This document shows, piece after piece, positions 57,245 through 64,000 of a stretch of DNA of 64,000 nucleotides. The notes beneath the pieces were generated by a model that did no database searches, was not told the DNA's origin, and saw nothing but the letters and a program-made list of their open reading frames with translations. This DNA comes from Pseudomonas costantinii. GTDB taxonomy: Bacteria > Pseudomonadota > Gammaproteobacteria > Pseudomonadales > Pseudomonadaceae. The position numbers were made by a program, and so were the translations under genes. The DNA lies in contig NZ_MDDR01000004.1 of the NCBI RefSeq assembly GCF_001870435.1, positions 49,052 through 113,051 of the forward strand, written 5' to 3'. Position 1 is the stretch's first letter. Each line of letters starts with the position of its first letter.

Positions 57245-58144
57245 TCACAAGGCATGGCCGCAAAGCCTGGCTTCCTCCTGTACCCACTGGAAAAACGCCC
57301 TGACCGGCGGGTGGCGTTCGCGCCCCGGCACACAGAGGGCGCTGTAGCCGGCGCCGCCCACACTGATCTGCGGCCGGTAGGGCACCAATAAACCGTTGGC
57401 GATGCTTTCCGAGACCAGAATGTTGCTCGCCAATACCAAGCCCTGACCGGCAATCGCCGCTTGCAGCGCGTAGTGTTCCTCGTCGTATTCGCGCAACAGG
57501 GAGGTGTGGGCCAACCAGGACTCCCCGGCTTTTTCGCACCAGGCTTGCCAGCCCAGGACGTAGAGCTTGGAGTTATGCCAGCGCACGCTGATCAGCGTCG
57601 GCACTCGGGTGCTTGCCAGTGCGACCTGTTCGGGAGAGCCATACACCGCGAAACATTCATCGAACAGGCACTCGCCGTACAGGTGGGGGGAATCGCCGAG
57701 GCTGTAGCGAATCACCAGGTCGACACTGGCGTCCTGCTGCAGGTCCACGACTTCGCACTGGGTATCCAGGCGCAGGCTGATGTCGGGGTGGGCGGCATAA
57801 AAGCGCCCTAGTCGTGGTACCAGCCATAACGCAGTAAAGGCTGGCGTGGTGGAAACGGTGAGTTGCCCGGCGCTGCGTTGCGGGCGCAGCGTGTCGACGC
57901 TTTGCGCCACGTCCAGCAAGGCGCCATGCAGGCTGTGAAACAGTCGCTCGCCGCCGTCGGTGAGACGCACCTGGCGCGGCAGGCGTTCGAACAGGGGGAT
58001 GCCCAGCCAGGTTTCCAGGCTGCGGATCTGGTGAGACACCGCCGTGGGCGTCACCGACAACTCCTGGGCTGCCGCCTTGAAGCTCAGCAGGCGCGACGCC
58101 GATTCAAAGGTGCGCAGGGCGGTGAGGGGCAGTGAGGCGAACAT
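57245..58144 (-). CDS. LysR-family regulator divergent from the azoreductase gene
   Basis: This 299-residue protein has the N-terminal winged helix-turn-helix (FKAAAQELSVTPTAVSHQIRSLE, residues about 22-44) and the GcvA-type effector domain (TALWLVPRLGRFYAAHPDISLRL). It is divergent from the azoreductase gene, with 136 bp between the starts, so it probably controls that gene. The effector is unknown. Its stop lies 34 bp from the asmA-like gene stop, a convergent pair. Confidence 0.88.
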   Translation of the reverse strand: MFASLPLTALRTFESASRLLSFKAAAQELSVTPTAVSHQIRSLETWLGIPLFERLPRQVRLTDGGERLFHSLHGALLDVAQSVDTLRPQRSAGQLTVSTTPAFTALWLVPRLGRFYAAHPDISLRLDTQCEVVDLQQDASVDLVIRYSLGDSPHLYGECLFDECFAVYGSPEQVALASTRVPTLISVRWHNSKLYVLGWQAWCEKAGESWLAHTSLLREYDEEHYALQAAIAGQGLVLASNILVSESIANGLLVPYRPQISVGGAGYSALCVPGRERHPPVRAFFQWVQEEARLCGHAL

Positions 58145-58280
58145 ATGGGCTCCATGGATGAAACTAATTCATCCTGATCAACTATTGCTCATTTGTCGGT
58201 TGGTGCGCCTGCCTCTAGATTTTCTGGCAAGAGTGGCGGCCAAACAGGTCGCCTGAGTCTAGCCCGCGAAGGTCGTACAG

Positions 58281-58922
58281 ATGAAAAAAATGCTAATGAT
58301 TCACGCCAGTCCCCGTGGCGAACGTTCTCACTCCCGGCGCCTGGCCGAGTCGTTTCTCGACACCTGGCACACCGCGAACCCCAGTGCGCAGGTGACCCGC
58401 CGTGAAGTCGGTCGAGCTTTCATTCCCCATGTCAGCGAAGCCTTCGTGGCGGCGAATTTCTACCCCGAGCCGCAATCCTTACCCAAGGTGATGAAGGCCG
58501 ACCTGCAACTGAGCGACGAGTTGGTGAACGAACTGATCGGCCATGAGTTGTTGGTGATTTCCATGCCGCTGTACAACTTCGGGGTGCCCAGCGGCCTCAA
58601 GGCCTGGATCGATCAGATCGTACGCTTGGGCCTGACCTTCGATATCGCGCAGGACAGCGACGGAATTGCGCAGTACCAGGCGTTGTTGACGGGTAAAAAG
58701 GCGCTGATCATCACCAGCCGAGGCGGCAGCGGGTTCGGTCCGGGCGGGGAGTATGAATGGATGAACCATGCTGACCCGCACCTGCGTACGGTGCTTGGCT
58801 ACATCGGTATCGACGACATCCAAGTGGTTGCCGCCGAAGGTGAAGAGTCGGACAAAAGCGTCTTCCAGCGTTCCTGTGAAGAAGCCGAACGCCAACTGCA
58901 CGACTTGGCGCGGCGCTTTTAA
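58281..58922 (+). CDS. FMN-dependent NADH-azoreductase-like flavoprotein
   Basis: This 213-residue flavodoxin-fold protein has the FMN phosphate loop [18 protein letters not shown] at the N-terminus and the FMN-contact motif [33 protein letters not shown] follows, the third flavin loop. AzoR-type enzymes reduce quinones and azo compounds with NADH. It is divergent from a LysR gene, the usual arrangement for inducible azoreductases. The physiological substrate cannot be read from sequence. Confidence 0.88.
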   Translation: MKKMLMIHASPRGERSHSRRLAESFLDTWHTANPSAQVTRREVGRAFIPHVSEAFVAANFYPEPQSLPKVMKADLQLSDELVNELIGHELLVISMPLYNFGVPSGLKAWIDQIVRLGLTFDIAQDSDGIAQYQALLTGKKALIITSRGGSGFGPGGEYEWMNHADPHLRTVLGYIGIDDIQVVAAEGEESDKSVFQRSCEEAERQLHDLARRF

Positions 58923-59015
58923 GCTGTCATGACTTGGTCATGGGGCGGTCATGTCGAGTTATGAAGCGCTGGTCTAGGATGGAATCATCGCTTTTCCGAC
59001 TAGGATGCCTGCGCC

Positions 59016-59906
59016 ATGCCCGATTCCCTCGCCACACGTTACCCCTTGGTGCTGGTGCCCGGCATGTTGGGGTTTGTGCGCCTGGGGTTGTTTCCCTATT
59101 GGTACGGCATCGTCCCGGCGTTGCGGGCGGGTGGGGCCCAGGTGTTTCCCGTGCAAGTGGCGCCGCTTGATTCCAGCGAGGTGCGAGGCGAACAGTTGCT
59201 GATGCAAATCGAGCAGATTCGCCAGCAGACAGGCGCCGACAAGGTCAACCTGATCGGCCATAGCCAGGGCTCGCTGACCGCGCGTTATGCGGCGGCCAAG
59301 CGCCCGGAGTGGGTGGCTTCGGTGACGTCGGTGGCTGGGCCCAATCATGGTTCGGAACTGGCTGACCATATCCACACCCATTACCCCATCGACAGCGTGA
59401 AAGGCCGGGCCATGAGCGCGCTTTTTCATCTGGTCGCCAGGGTGATGAGTCTGTTGGAAACCGGCTATCGCGGGCCGCGCTTCAAGGCCGACTTGCAAGC
59501 CTCGCATCATTCCCTGACCAGCGCGGGCGTGGCCCTGTTCAACCGCCAGTATCCCCAGGGTTTACCGCAGCGTTGGGGCGGGCAGGGCAGCGAAGTGGTC
59601 AACGGCGTGCGCTATTACTCGTGGTCCGGCACCTTGCAGCCGGGCAAGACCGATCGCGGGCGTAACATGTTCGACGGGACGAATCGCAGTTGCCGGTTGT
59701 TCGCCCGCAGCTTTGTGCGCGAAAAGGGCCAATGTGACGGCATGGTCGGGCGTTACAGCTCACATTTGGGTACGGTTATCGGCGATGACTACGCCCTGGA
59801 CCACTTCGATATCGTCAATCAGTCCATGGGACTGGTGGGCAAGGGCGCCGAGCCCATTCGTTTGTTTGTCGAGCATGCCCAAAGACTAAAGGCCGCCGGT
59901 GTTTAA
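59016..59906 (+). CDS. Triacylglycerol lipase, family I.1 (P. fragi-like)
   Basis: This 296-residue alpha/beta hydrolase resembles the P. fragi lipase. The oxyanion segment is PLVLVPGMLGFVRLG, the nucleophile Ser83 is in LIGHSQGSLTARY, the acid is Asp241 in CDGMVGRYSSHLG, and the base is His263 in DHFDIVNQ. Cys residues in NRSCRLF and GQCDG may form the family disulfide. No signal peptide is seen, as in P. fragi lipase. No foldase (lif) gene lies nearby. It is an isolated gene after the azoreductase. Confidence 0.87.
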   Translation: MPDSLATRYPLVLVPGMLGFVRLGLFPYWYGIVPALRAGGAQVFPVQVAPLDSSEVRGEQLLMQIEQIRQQTGADKVNLIGHSQGSLTARYAAAKRPEWVASVTSVAGPNHGSELADHIHTHYPIDSVKGRAMSALFHLVARVMSLLETGYRGPRFKADLQASHHSLTSAGVALFNRQYPQGLPQRWGGQGSEVVNGVRYYSWSGTLQPGKTDRGRNMFDGTNRSCRLFARSFVREKGQCDGMVGRYSSHLGTVIGDDYALDHFDIVNQSMGLVGKGAEPIRLFVEHAQRLKAAGV

Positions 59907-60029
59907 TTCGCGTAGCAGTTGTCGAGCGCCAGCGAGGCTACGTTGGTCGCACTGCCGATGATGCGCCTGGCGGCCTCGTCGCGACTAACCCAGCCACGCA
60001 GGCGCTCGACAGCTGCTACGGGCAGTTTT

Positions 60030-60902
60030 TCACTGGCGTACCGGCGTGGTCCAGCGCTCCGACAAGATCACCCCGCCCAAGGTCAGCAGGCCACCTACCA
60101 GGTGATACGGGGCCAGCTCTTCCTTCAACACCACCGCCGCAATCAGCGCGGTAATCAACGGCAGCAGGTTGAAAAACAGTGTGGTGCGGCTTGGCCCCAG
60201 GGTTTTCACCGAGTGCATCCAGGCCAGCGGCGCGAGCATCGAAGCCAGCAAGCACGCGTACAACACCAGCGGAATATTCGCCCAACCCAGACCCGCTTTC
60301 GCCGAAAACAAAAACAATGGAAACAGCACCACCACCGCCACCAGTATCTGCAAATACAGCAATACCAAGGGTGGCAGGCGCAATTGCCATTTTTTCAGCA
60401 GGGTGCTGTAGACCGCGTAGGCCAGGGTGGCGACCAGCATCATGGCATCGCCCAGGTTGACTCCGTGTTGCAGCAACGCGCCGAGGCTACCGGCCGACAC
60501 CACCACGACCACGCCTGCGAATGACAGCACTGCGCCGGTCAACGCGCCAAAGGTCAGGCGTTGGCCGAGGCTGATGATCGCCGCCGTCAGCGCCATCAAG
60601 GGCATCAACGACAGGATGATGCCCATGTTGGTCGCGGTGGTGACCGTCGCCGCGTAGTAGGCCAGGCTTTGATACACCGCCATGCCCAGCACGCCGAGGA
60701 TGAAGATCTTGCCCAGGTTCGGGCGGATCAGCGCCCAATTGGCAATCACCGGTTTGAGCATGAACGGGGTAAACAGCAGCGCCGCCAGTAACCAGCGGTA
60801 AAAGCCTATTTCAGCGGGGAAGATCGCACCCACGGCCAGTTTGTTGATGACGGTGTTGCCGGCCCAGATAAAGATGGCCAACAAGGGATACGCATATTGC
60901 AT
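60030..60902 (-). CDS. DMT-superfamily (EamA) transporter
   Basis: This 290-residue protein has ten hydrophobic helices in two EamA repeats, e.g. LAIFIWAGNTVINKLAVG with FYRWLLAALLFTPF in the first and VNLGDAMMLVATLAYAVYSTLLKKW in the second, ending VVLKEELAPYHLVGGLLTLGGVILSE split across the last two helices. I chose the ATG at 60902 (MQYAYPLLAIF). It is divergent from an AraC-type regulator, which probably induces it. The exported metabolite is unknown. Confidence 0.88.
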   Translation of the reverse strand: MQYAYPLLAIFIWAGNTVINKLAVGAIFPAEIGFYRWLLAALLFTPFMLKPVIANWALIRPNLGKIFILGVLGMAVYQSLAYYAATVTTATNMGIILSLMPLMALTAAIISLGQRLTFGALTGAVLSFAGVVVVVSAGSLGALLQHGVNLGDAMMLVATLAYAVYSTLLKKWQLRLPPLVLLYLQILVAVVVLFPLFLFSAKAGLGWANIPLVLYACLLASMLAPLAWMHSVKTLGPSRTTLFFNLLPLITALIAAVVLKEELAPYHLVGGLLTLGGVILSERWTTPVRQ

Positions 60903-60942
60903 CGAAAGAAACCAAGTGTGTTGATGAGGCGGGATTATCCCC

Positions 60943-60997
60943 TGTCTGGATAGAAGCCTATACTGCGATCCAGACAAACGACCTTTGTATCCAGACA
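60943..60997. promoter_or_regulatory. Repeated 10-mer operator in the DMT/araC divergent region
   Basis: TATCCAGACA at 60988-60997 and GATCCAGACA at 60967-60976 are direct repeats 21 bp apart (two helical turns), and TGTCTGGATA at 60943-60952 is the same 10-mer inverted. Direct repeats at this spacing are typical for AraC-family dimers. The copy at 60988 sits right before the araC-type start codon, which suggests autoregulation. Confidence 0.65.
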
Positions 60998-60999
60998 AT

Positions 61000-61788
61000 A
61001 TGCCCAGACACACCGTACGCCTTGCGGATTTCCCCAGCCTGCCGAGCCCGGTCTACTTCCGTTACTCTGATTTCGCCCCTAACACCGAGTGCACGCCGCA
61101 CCGGCATTTCTGGGGCTCGCTGGACTACTCGGCCAGTGGCGTGATGCGCATGGAAGTGGCCGGCAACCGCTTTATGTCGCCGCCGCAGTACGCGGTATGG
61201 ATCCCACCGAATACCGAGCACAGCTCCTACAACGCCCAAGCGATTGTCTACCGCTCGGTGGGCCTGGCCCCTGAACTCTGCGAACAACTGCCGCAGATGC
61301 CGTGCACCCTGGCGATCAGCGAAATCCTCAAGGCCATCCTTAGTGACTTCGCTCAGCGTGATGTCAACATCCCGCAGACCGAGGCGGATATTCGCCTGGC
61401 CCAGGTGCTCGTGGACCAACTCAAGCAGGCGCCGATTCACGATTGCTTCCTGCCTTACGCCCGTCATCCCGGGCTACTCGGCGTGCTGGAGGGCATGCAG
61501 GCCGAGCCGGGCGACAACCGGCCTCTGGCGCAATGGGCGGCGCAGGTGCATGTGAGCGAACGCACCCTGGCACGCCAGTTTGTGCGGGAGCTGGGCATGA
61601 GCTTTGGCGAATGGCGCCAGCGCCTGCGCTACCTTGCGGCCATCGAGGCGCTCGACAGTGAACGCAGCGTTCAGCATGTGGCATTTGACCTGGGCTACAG
61701 CACCGCCTCGGCCTTTATCGCCATGTTCCAGCGCCATGCCGGCTGCACCCCGGAGCAGTACCGTCGGTCGAATATACGCAGTCGGTGA
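61000..61788 (+). CDS. AraC-family transcriptional regulator
   Basis: This 262-residue protein has an N-terminal cupin domain (CTPHRHFWGSLDYSASGVMRME, with His residues of the barrel) and a C-terminal pair of helix-turn-helix motifs: LAQWAAQVHVSERTLARQF and VAFDLGYSTASAFIAMFQRH. I prefer ATG 61000 to the in-frame TTG 60985, since the TTG would place an operator copy within the gene. It is divergent from the DMT transporter with 97 bp between starts. Confidence 0.87.
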   Translation: MPRHTVRLADFPSLPSPVYFRYSDFAPNTECTPHRHFWGSLDYSASGVMRMEVAGNRFMSPPQYAVWIPPNTEHSSYNAQAIVYRSVGLAPELCEQLPQMPCTLAISEILKAILSDFAQRDVNIPQTEADIRLAQVLVDQLKQAPIHDCFLPYARHPGLLGVLEGMQAEPGDNRPLAQWAAQVHVSERTLARQFVRELGMSFGEWRQRLRYLAAIEALDSERSVQHVAFDLGYSTASAFIAMFQRHAGCTPEQYRRSNIRSR

Positions 61789-61860
61789 AGATGTAACAGG
61801 CTTTGGCTACACTGCTGCGTAGGCCGCGCCCCTTTGGCACGGTAACAGGGAGAAAACTCC

Positions 61861-62163
61861 ATGAAGATGCTGCGTATTCCGCTGTTGATGATGGGACTGT
61901 TGTTGTGTTCCCAAGGCTTTGCCGCCACCGCCCAGCAAAACAAAATGACCACCTGCAATGCTGAGGCCACCACCAAGACGCTCAAAGGTGATGACCGTAA
62001 GGCTTTCATGAGTACGTGCCTCAAGGCGGCTCCTGCGGCCAACGACGCCAAGACCCTGACCCCGCAGCAACAGAAGATGAAAGACTGCAATGCCACGGCG
62101 AAAACCCAAGCGCTGGCCGGCGATGCGCGTAAGACTTTTATGAGCACCTGCCTGAAGAAATAA
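61861..62163 (+). CDS. PsiF-repeat exported protein
   Basis: This 100-residue protein has a signal peptide of about 21 residues (ending SQGFA) and two PsiF repeats, at about residues 25-55 and 69-99. Each carries CNA...DDRKAFMSTCLK-type sequence with a pair of cysteines (32/53 and 76/97). PsiF was described as phosphate-starvation-induced in E. coli; I see no clear Pho box here. GGGAG precedes the ATG. Confidence 0.85.
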   Translation: MKMLRIPLLMMGLLLCSQGFAATAQQNKMTTCNAEATTKTLKGDDRKAFMSTCLKAAPAANDAKTLTPQQQKMKDCNATAKTQALAGDARKTFMSTCLKK

Positions 62164-62210
62164 TAGCCCCAGGCCATAGAAGGCTGCGACACTCGCACAC
62201 AGCCCCCCCT

Positions 62211-62242
62211 GCTGCAGGAGCAAGCAACCTTGCTCCTGCAGC
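62211..62242. repeat. Perfect hairpin between psiF-like and AI-2E-type genes
   Basis: GCTGCAGGAGCAAG and CTTGCTCCTGCAGC pair over 14 bp around CAAC. The T-run is short, so it may be a repeat-type palindrome rather than a true terminator. Confidence 0.7.
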
Positions 62243-62275
62243 AACATCCTTTAACGCCGTTCGTTTTGAGGCTGT

Positions 62276-63289
62276 ATGCCAACGTTTTCTCAGCGTCACG
62301 TGTTGTTGCTGGTCAGTTGCGTCATCATTTTCGGTGGATTATTGCTGGTCCTGCCGCTGAAGCTGCTGCCCAGCCTGCTGGCCGGTCTGCTGGTGTATGA
62401 ACTGGTCAATATGCTCACCCCGCAGTTGCAGCGCCTGATTGAAGGTCGGCGCGCGCGTTGGCTGGCGGTGGCGTTGCTCGGCACCTTGATCGTCAGCGTG
62501 CTGGCCCTGATCTTTGCCGGCGCCATCAGCTTCCTGCTCCACGAAGCGGAAAATCCCGGGGCCTCTCTCGACAAATTCATGGTTGTGGTCGACCGCGCGC
62601 GCGGCCAACTGCCGCCGTTCCTTGACGCCTACCTGCCCGCCAGTGCCGCCGAATTTCGCGTGGCCATCGGCGACTGGCTGAGCAAGCACCTGAGCGAACT
62701 GCAACTGGTGGGCAAAGACGCCGCCCACATGTTCGTCACCCTGCTGATCGGTATGGTGTTGGGCGCGATCATCGCCCTGCAACGCGTGCCCGACCTGACC
62801 AAGCGCAAACCCTTGGCCGCTGCCCTGTTCGACCGCCTGCACCTGCTGGTCCAGGCCTTTCGCAACATCGTGTTCGCCCAGATCAAGATTGCCGCCCTCA
62901 ACACGGCCTTCACCGCCGTGTTCCTGGCCGTGGTGCTGCCGTTGTGCGGGATTCACCTGCCGCTGACCAAAACCCTGATCGTGCTGACATTCCTGCTGGG
63001 CCTGCTGCCGGTGATCGGCAACTTGATGTCCAACACGCTGATCACCATCGTCGCGCTGTCGCTGTCGATCTGGGTGGCGGTGGCGTCGCTGGGGTATTTG
63101 ATCGTGATCCACAAGGTCGAGTACTTCCTCAACGCGCGGATTGTGGGGGGGCAGATCAGTGCCAAGTCGTGGGAGTTGCTCCTGGCGATGCTGGTGTTTG
63201 AAGCCGCGTTCGGCTTGCCTGGCGTGGTGGCGGGGCCGATTTACTATGCGTATCTGAAGAGTGAGCTGAAGCTCGGCGGGATGGTTTAA
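62276..63289 (+). CDS. AI-2E-family (PerM-like) membrane transporter
   Basis: This 337-residue protein has about seven hydrophobic helices with a large soluble segment at roughly residues 90-155, the AI-2E/PerM plan. Family patterns include LPVIGNLMSNTLITIVALSL and ISAKSWELLLAMLVFEAAFG near the C-terminus. Members export autoinducer-2 or act as Na+/H+ antiporters, so the substrate is open. ATG 62276 follows the hairpin by 33 bp. Confidence 0.85.
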   Translation: MPTFSQRHVLLLVSCVIIFGGLLLVLPLKLLPSLLAGLLVYELVNMLTPQLQRLIEGRRARWLAVALLGTLIVSVLALIFAGAISFLLHEAENPGASLDKFMVVVDRARGQLPPFLDAYLPASAAEFRVAIGDWLSKHLSELQLVGKDAAHMFVTLLIGMVLGAIIALQRVPDLTKRKPLAAALFDRLHLLVQAFRNIVFAQIKIAALNTAFTAVFLAVVLPLCGIHLPLTKTLIVLTFLLGLLPVIGNLMSNTLITIVALSLSIWVAVASLGYLIVIHKVEYFLNARIVGGQISAKSWELLLAMLVFEAAFGLPGVVAGPIYYAYLKSELKLGGMV

Positions 63290-63307
63290 GTCTTTTACTG
63301 CCTGTGC

Positions 63308-63341
63308 CGACACTATCGCGGGCAAGCCCGCGATAGTGTCG
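63308..63341. repeat. 34-bp perfect palindrome between convergent genes
   Basis: CGACACTATCGCGGGC-AA-GCCCGCGATAGTGTCG pairs over 16 bp. It shares CGCGGGCAAGCCCGCG with REP sequences of the group and likely ends both convergent transcripts. Confidence 0.82.
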
Positions 63342-63352
63342 TAAGCTAAAAC

Positions 63353-64000
63353 TCAGCTGCCGTAGCGCTTGCTGGCCTCAATCGCCAACCCGCTACCAAT
63401 ACTGCCAAAGATGTTCCCTTCAACATGCCGCGCGTTCGGCAACATCGCCGAAATGCTATGGCGCAGCGCCGGAATCCCGCTGGAACCACCGGTGAAGAAC
63501 ACCGTGTCCACCTGCGCCACACTTACCGAGGCGTCATTGAGCAACTGCGTCACACTGCCTCGCACACGTTCCAGCAAGGCATCGATTGCCGACTCAAACA
63601 GCGTCCGACTCAATTCAACGCTCAACCCTGGCTCAACCCGGTCCAGAAGCACATGGCGGCTGTCTTCATGGGTCAGTTGGATCTTGGTTTCTTCGACTTC
63701 CATGGCCAACCAGTGCCCGGCGCGCTGTTCGATCAACTTGAACAGGCGGTCGATGCCGCCGGTGTCTTCGATGTCATAACGCATGCTGCCCAGTGCCAGC
63801 TGGGATTTTTGCGAGTACACCGAGTTGATGGTGTGCCAGGTGGCGAGGTTCATGTGGTGGCTGGTGGGCATGTAGGCGCCGCTTTTCATGCGGCTGCCGT
63901 AGCCGAACAGCGGCATCATGCCTTGCAGGCTGAGCTGTTTGTCGAAGTCGGTACCGCCGATGTGCACACCGCCGGTGGCGAGGATGTCGTCGTGGCGGTT
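63353..64000 (-). CDS. yegD: YegD-like Hsp70-family protein, C-terminal part (runs off the window end)
   Basis: The minus-strand frame is open to base 64000 and gives the last 216 residues of an Hsp70-like ATPase. GGTDFDKQLSLQGMMPLFGYG corresponds to the DFD region of the actin-like fold, and VDTVFFTGGSSGIPALRHSI to the second phosphate/adenosine region. There is no substrate-binding domain after the ATPase lobe, as in E. coli YegD. The N-terminal half lies beyond the window. Confidence 0.85.
   Translation of the reverse strand, partial: NRHDDILATGGVHIGGTDFDKQLSLQGMMPLFGYGSRMKSGAYMPTSHHMNLATWHTINSVYSQKSQLALGSMRYDIEDTGGIDRLFKLIEQRAGHWLAMEVEETKIQLTHEDSRHVLLDRVEPGLSVELSRTLFESAIDALLERVRGSVTQLLNDASVSVAQVDTVFFTGGSSGIPALRHSISAMLPNARHVEGNIFGSIGSGLAIEASKRYGS

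Noticed and set aside
61803..61818. TGGCTA-N5-CTGCG as a sigma-54 promoter for the PsiF gene
   Set aside because: Three mismatches at defined positions; not distinguishable from chance.

Overview
The window reads as a single stretch of chromosome from a Pseudomonas of the fluorescens group. The evidence is GC-rich coding sequence, proteins that look like Pseudomonas orthologues throughout (Hfq, azurin, a P. fragi-type lipase, a DesT-like regulator), and gene blocks in the order familiar from Pseudomonas: queG/nnrD-tsaE-amiB-mutL-miaA-hfq-hflX-hflKC-hisZ-purA, rnr-rlmB-rpsF-rpsR-rplI-dnaB, azu beside nadE-pncB, and ureEFG beside desT. Many intergenic palindromes have the REP/REPIN look common in this group. 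I see no insertion sequence, prophage, integrase, rRNA or CRISPR array.

Layout. 1-12780: core housekeeping genes, mostly tightly coupled (tRNA modification, cell-wall amidase, mismatch repair, Hfq, HflX/K/C, HisZ, PurA). 12920-15353: a chemoreceptor and two tandem tRNA-Leu(CAG) genes on the minus strand, each with its own promoter and terminator. 15515-25191: rnr-rlmB, the S6/S18/L9 ribosomal operon with an embedded membrane protein, dnaB, and a YgiQ-type radical SAM protein. 25350-26716: an unrecognised, overlapping gene pair that looks like a membrane-acting effector with an integral-membrane partner. 26906-33661: a three-gene transglutaminase / ATP-grasp-alpha-E / transglutaminase operon, a predicted peptide-ligase system, behind a sigma-54-like promoter. 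33800-36911: a small basic protein, azurin, nadE, pncB. 37061-40954: a LysR regulator divergent from amaB-amaA-like lysine/pipecolate catabolic genes. 41244-46479: a branched-chain amino-acid-type ABC transporter (livJ-HMGF) behind a consensus-perfect sigma-54 promoter, with a REPIN between the binding protein and the permease genes. 46480-47243: a 764-bp gene-free region holding a cluster of DnaA-box-like 9-mers. 47244-52795: SDR oxidoreductase, unusual CDF transporter, AGE-family isomerase, and ureEFG-hupE. 53135-64000: NlpC/P60 hydrolase, DesT-like repressor, a repeat-containing exported protein, AsmA, LysR/azoreductase, cytosolic-type lipase, DMT exporter/AraC divergon, PsiF, an AI-2E family permease and the C-terminal half of a YegD-like Hsp70.

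The points most worth a second look are the DnaA-box cluster (46580-47080), the transglutaminase/ATP-grasp operon with its sigma-54/NtrC-like upstream region (26773-33661), the effector/immunity-like pair (25350-26716) and the sigma-54 liv promoter (41244-41259). All functional statements come from reading motifs and recalled family knowledge; no database search was run.
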